DNA of 5,342 nucleotides from positions 1 through 5,342 of the forward strand of contig CAZDIU010000335.1 of assembly GCA_964505535.1 (NCBI GenBank). Reading direction: 5' to 3'. Both the position numbers and the translations under genes were made by a program. Origin of the DNA: JAABRU01 sp964505535 (lineage in GTDB: Bacteria > Desulfobacterota > Desulfobacteria > Desulfobacterales > Desulfococcaceae). Shown here piece by piece: positions 5,339-5,342 of the stretch. Under the pieces are notes generated by a model that ran no database searches, was not told the origin of the DNA, and saw only the letters and a program-made list of their open reading frames with translations. Positions within the stretch are counted from its first letter, which is position 1. Each line of letters starts with the position of its first letter.

Positions 5339-5342
5339 CAGA

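Noticed and set aside
5255..5342. The hairpins at the right edge as a CRISPR repeat or integron attC site
   Set aside because: There is only one unit, with no spacer-repeat periodicity and no attC-type core sites; a REP/MITE-like foldback explains it better.

Overview
The window looks like ordinary chromosome from a Gram-negative bacterium of mid GC content, most likely a sulfate-reducing or related Desulfobacterota (deltaproteobacterial) lineage. The reasons are the frr-uppS-cdsA core cluster, a CbiK-type sirohydrochlorin chelatase, a FAD-dependent ThyX in place of ThyA, and an intergenic CATTCCGGCGAAAGCCGGAAT-type foldback repeat of a kind I associate with these genomes. The lineage assignment is inference from gene content and style, not from a marker gene. 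All seven genes lie on the + strand.

Layout. Positions 1-158 are a non-coding leader with two consecutive foldbacks (40-95 and 99-123) ahead of frr. frr (159-716, ribosome recycling factor) overlaps uppS (706-1446, undecaprenyl diphosphate synthase, TTG start), so the two are probably translationally coupled. A very clean intrinsic terminator (1491-1523) closes this unit. A non-coding stretch of about 190 bases carries a CGCAG-repeat motif and leads to cdsA (1711-2523, CDP-diacylglycerol synthase). A possible promoter sits over the cdsA stop codon. After it come a small secreted protein of unknown function (2608-2994), thyX (3014-3694), cbiK (3691-4479, ATGA overlap with thyX) and an unrecognised winged-helix protein (4516-5061). 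The last 280 bases are non-coding and unusually structured: a polypyrimidine stretch with a weak terminator, a 34-bp perfect palindrome inside a wider inverted repeat, and a composite REP/MITE-like foldback element (5255-5338).

How the genes fit together. frr serves translation. uppS makes the lipid carrier for peptidoglycan and other envelope glycans, and cdsA makes CDP-diacylglycerol for phospholipids. In many proteobacteria cdsA is followed by dxr and rseP. Here that order is broken, and cdsA is followed by an apparently unrelated set: a secreted beta-rich protein, dTMP synthesis (thyX), metal insertion into sirohydrochlorin (cbiK) and a putative DNA-binding protein. The four downstream genes are closely spaced and could form one transcript.

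I see no phage, transposase, CRISPR, toxin-antitoxin or defence system. The least explained parts are the structured DNA at 5168-5338, the frr leader foldbacks, the secreted 128-residue protein and the winged-helix protein with a helical C-terminal domain.
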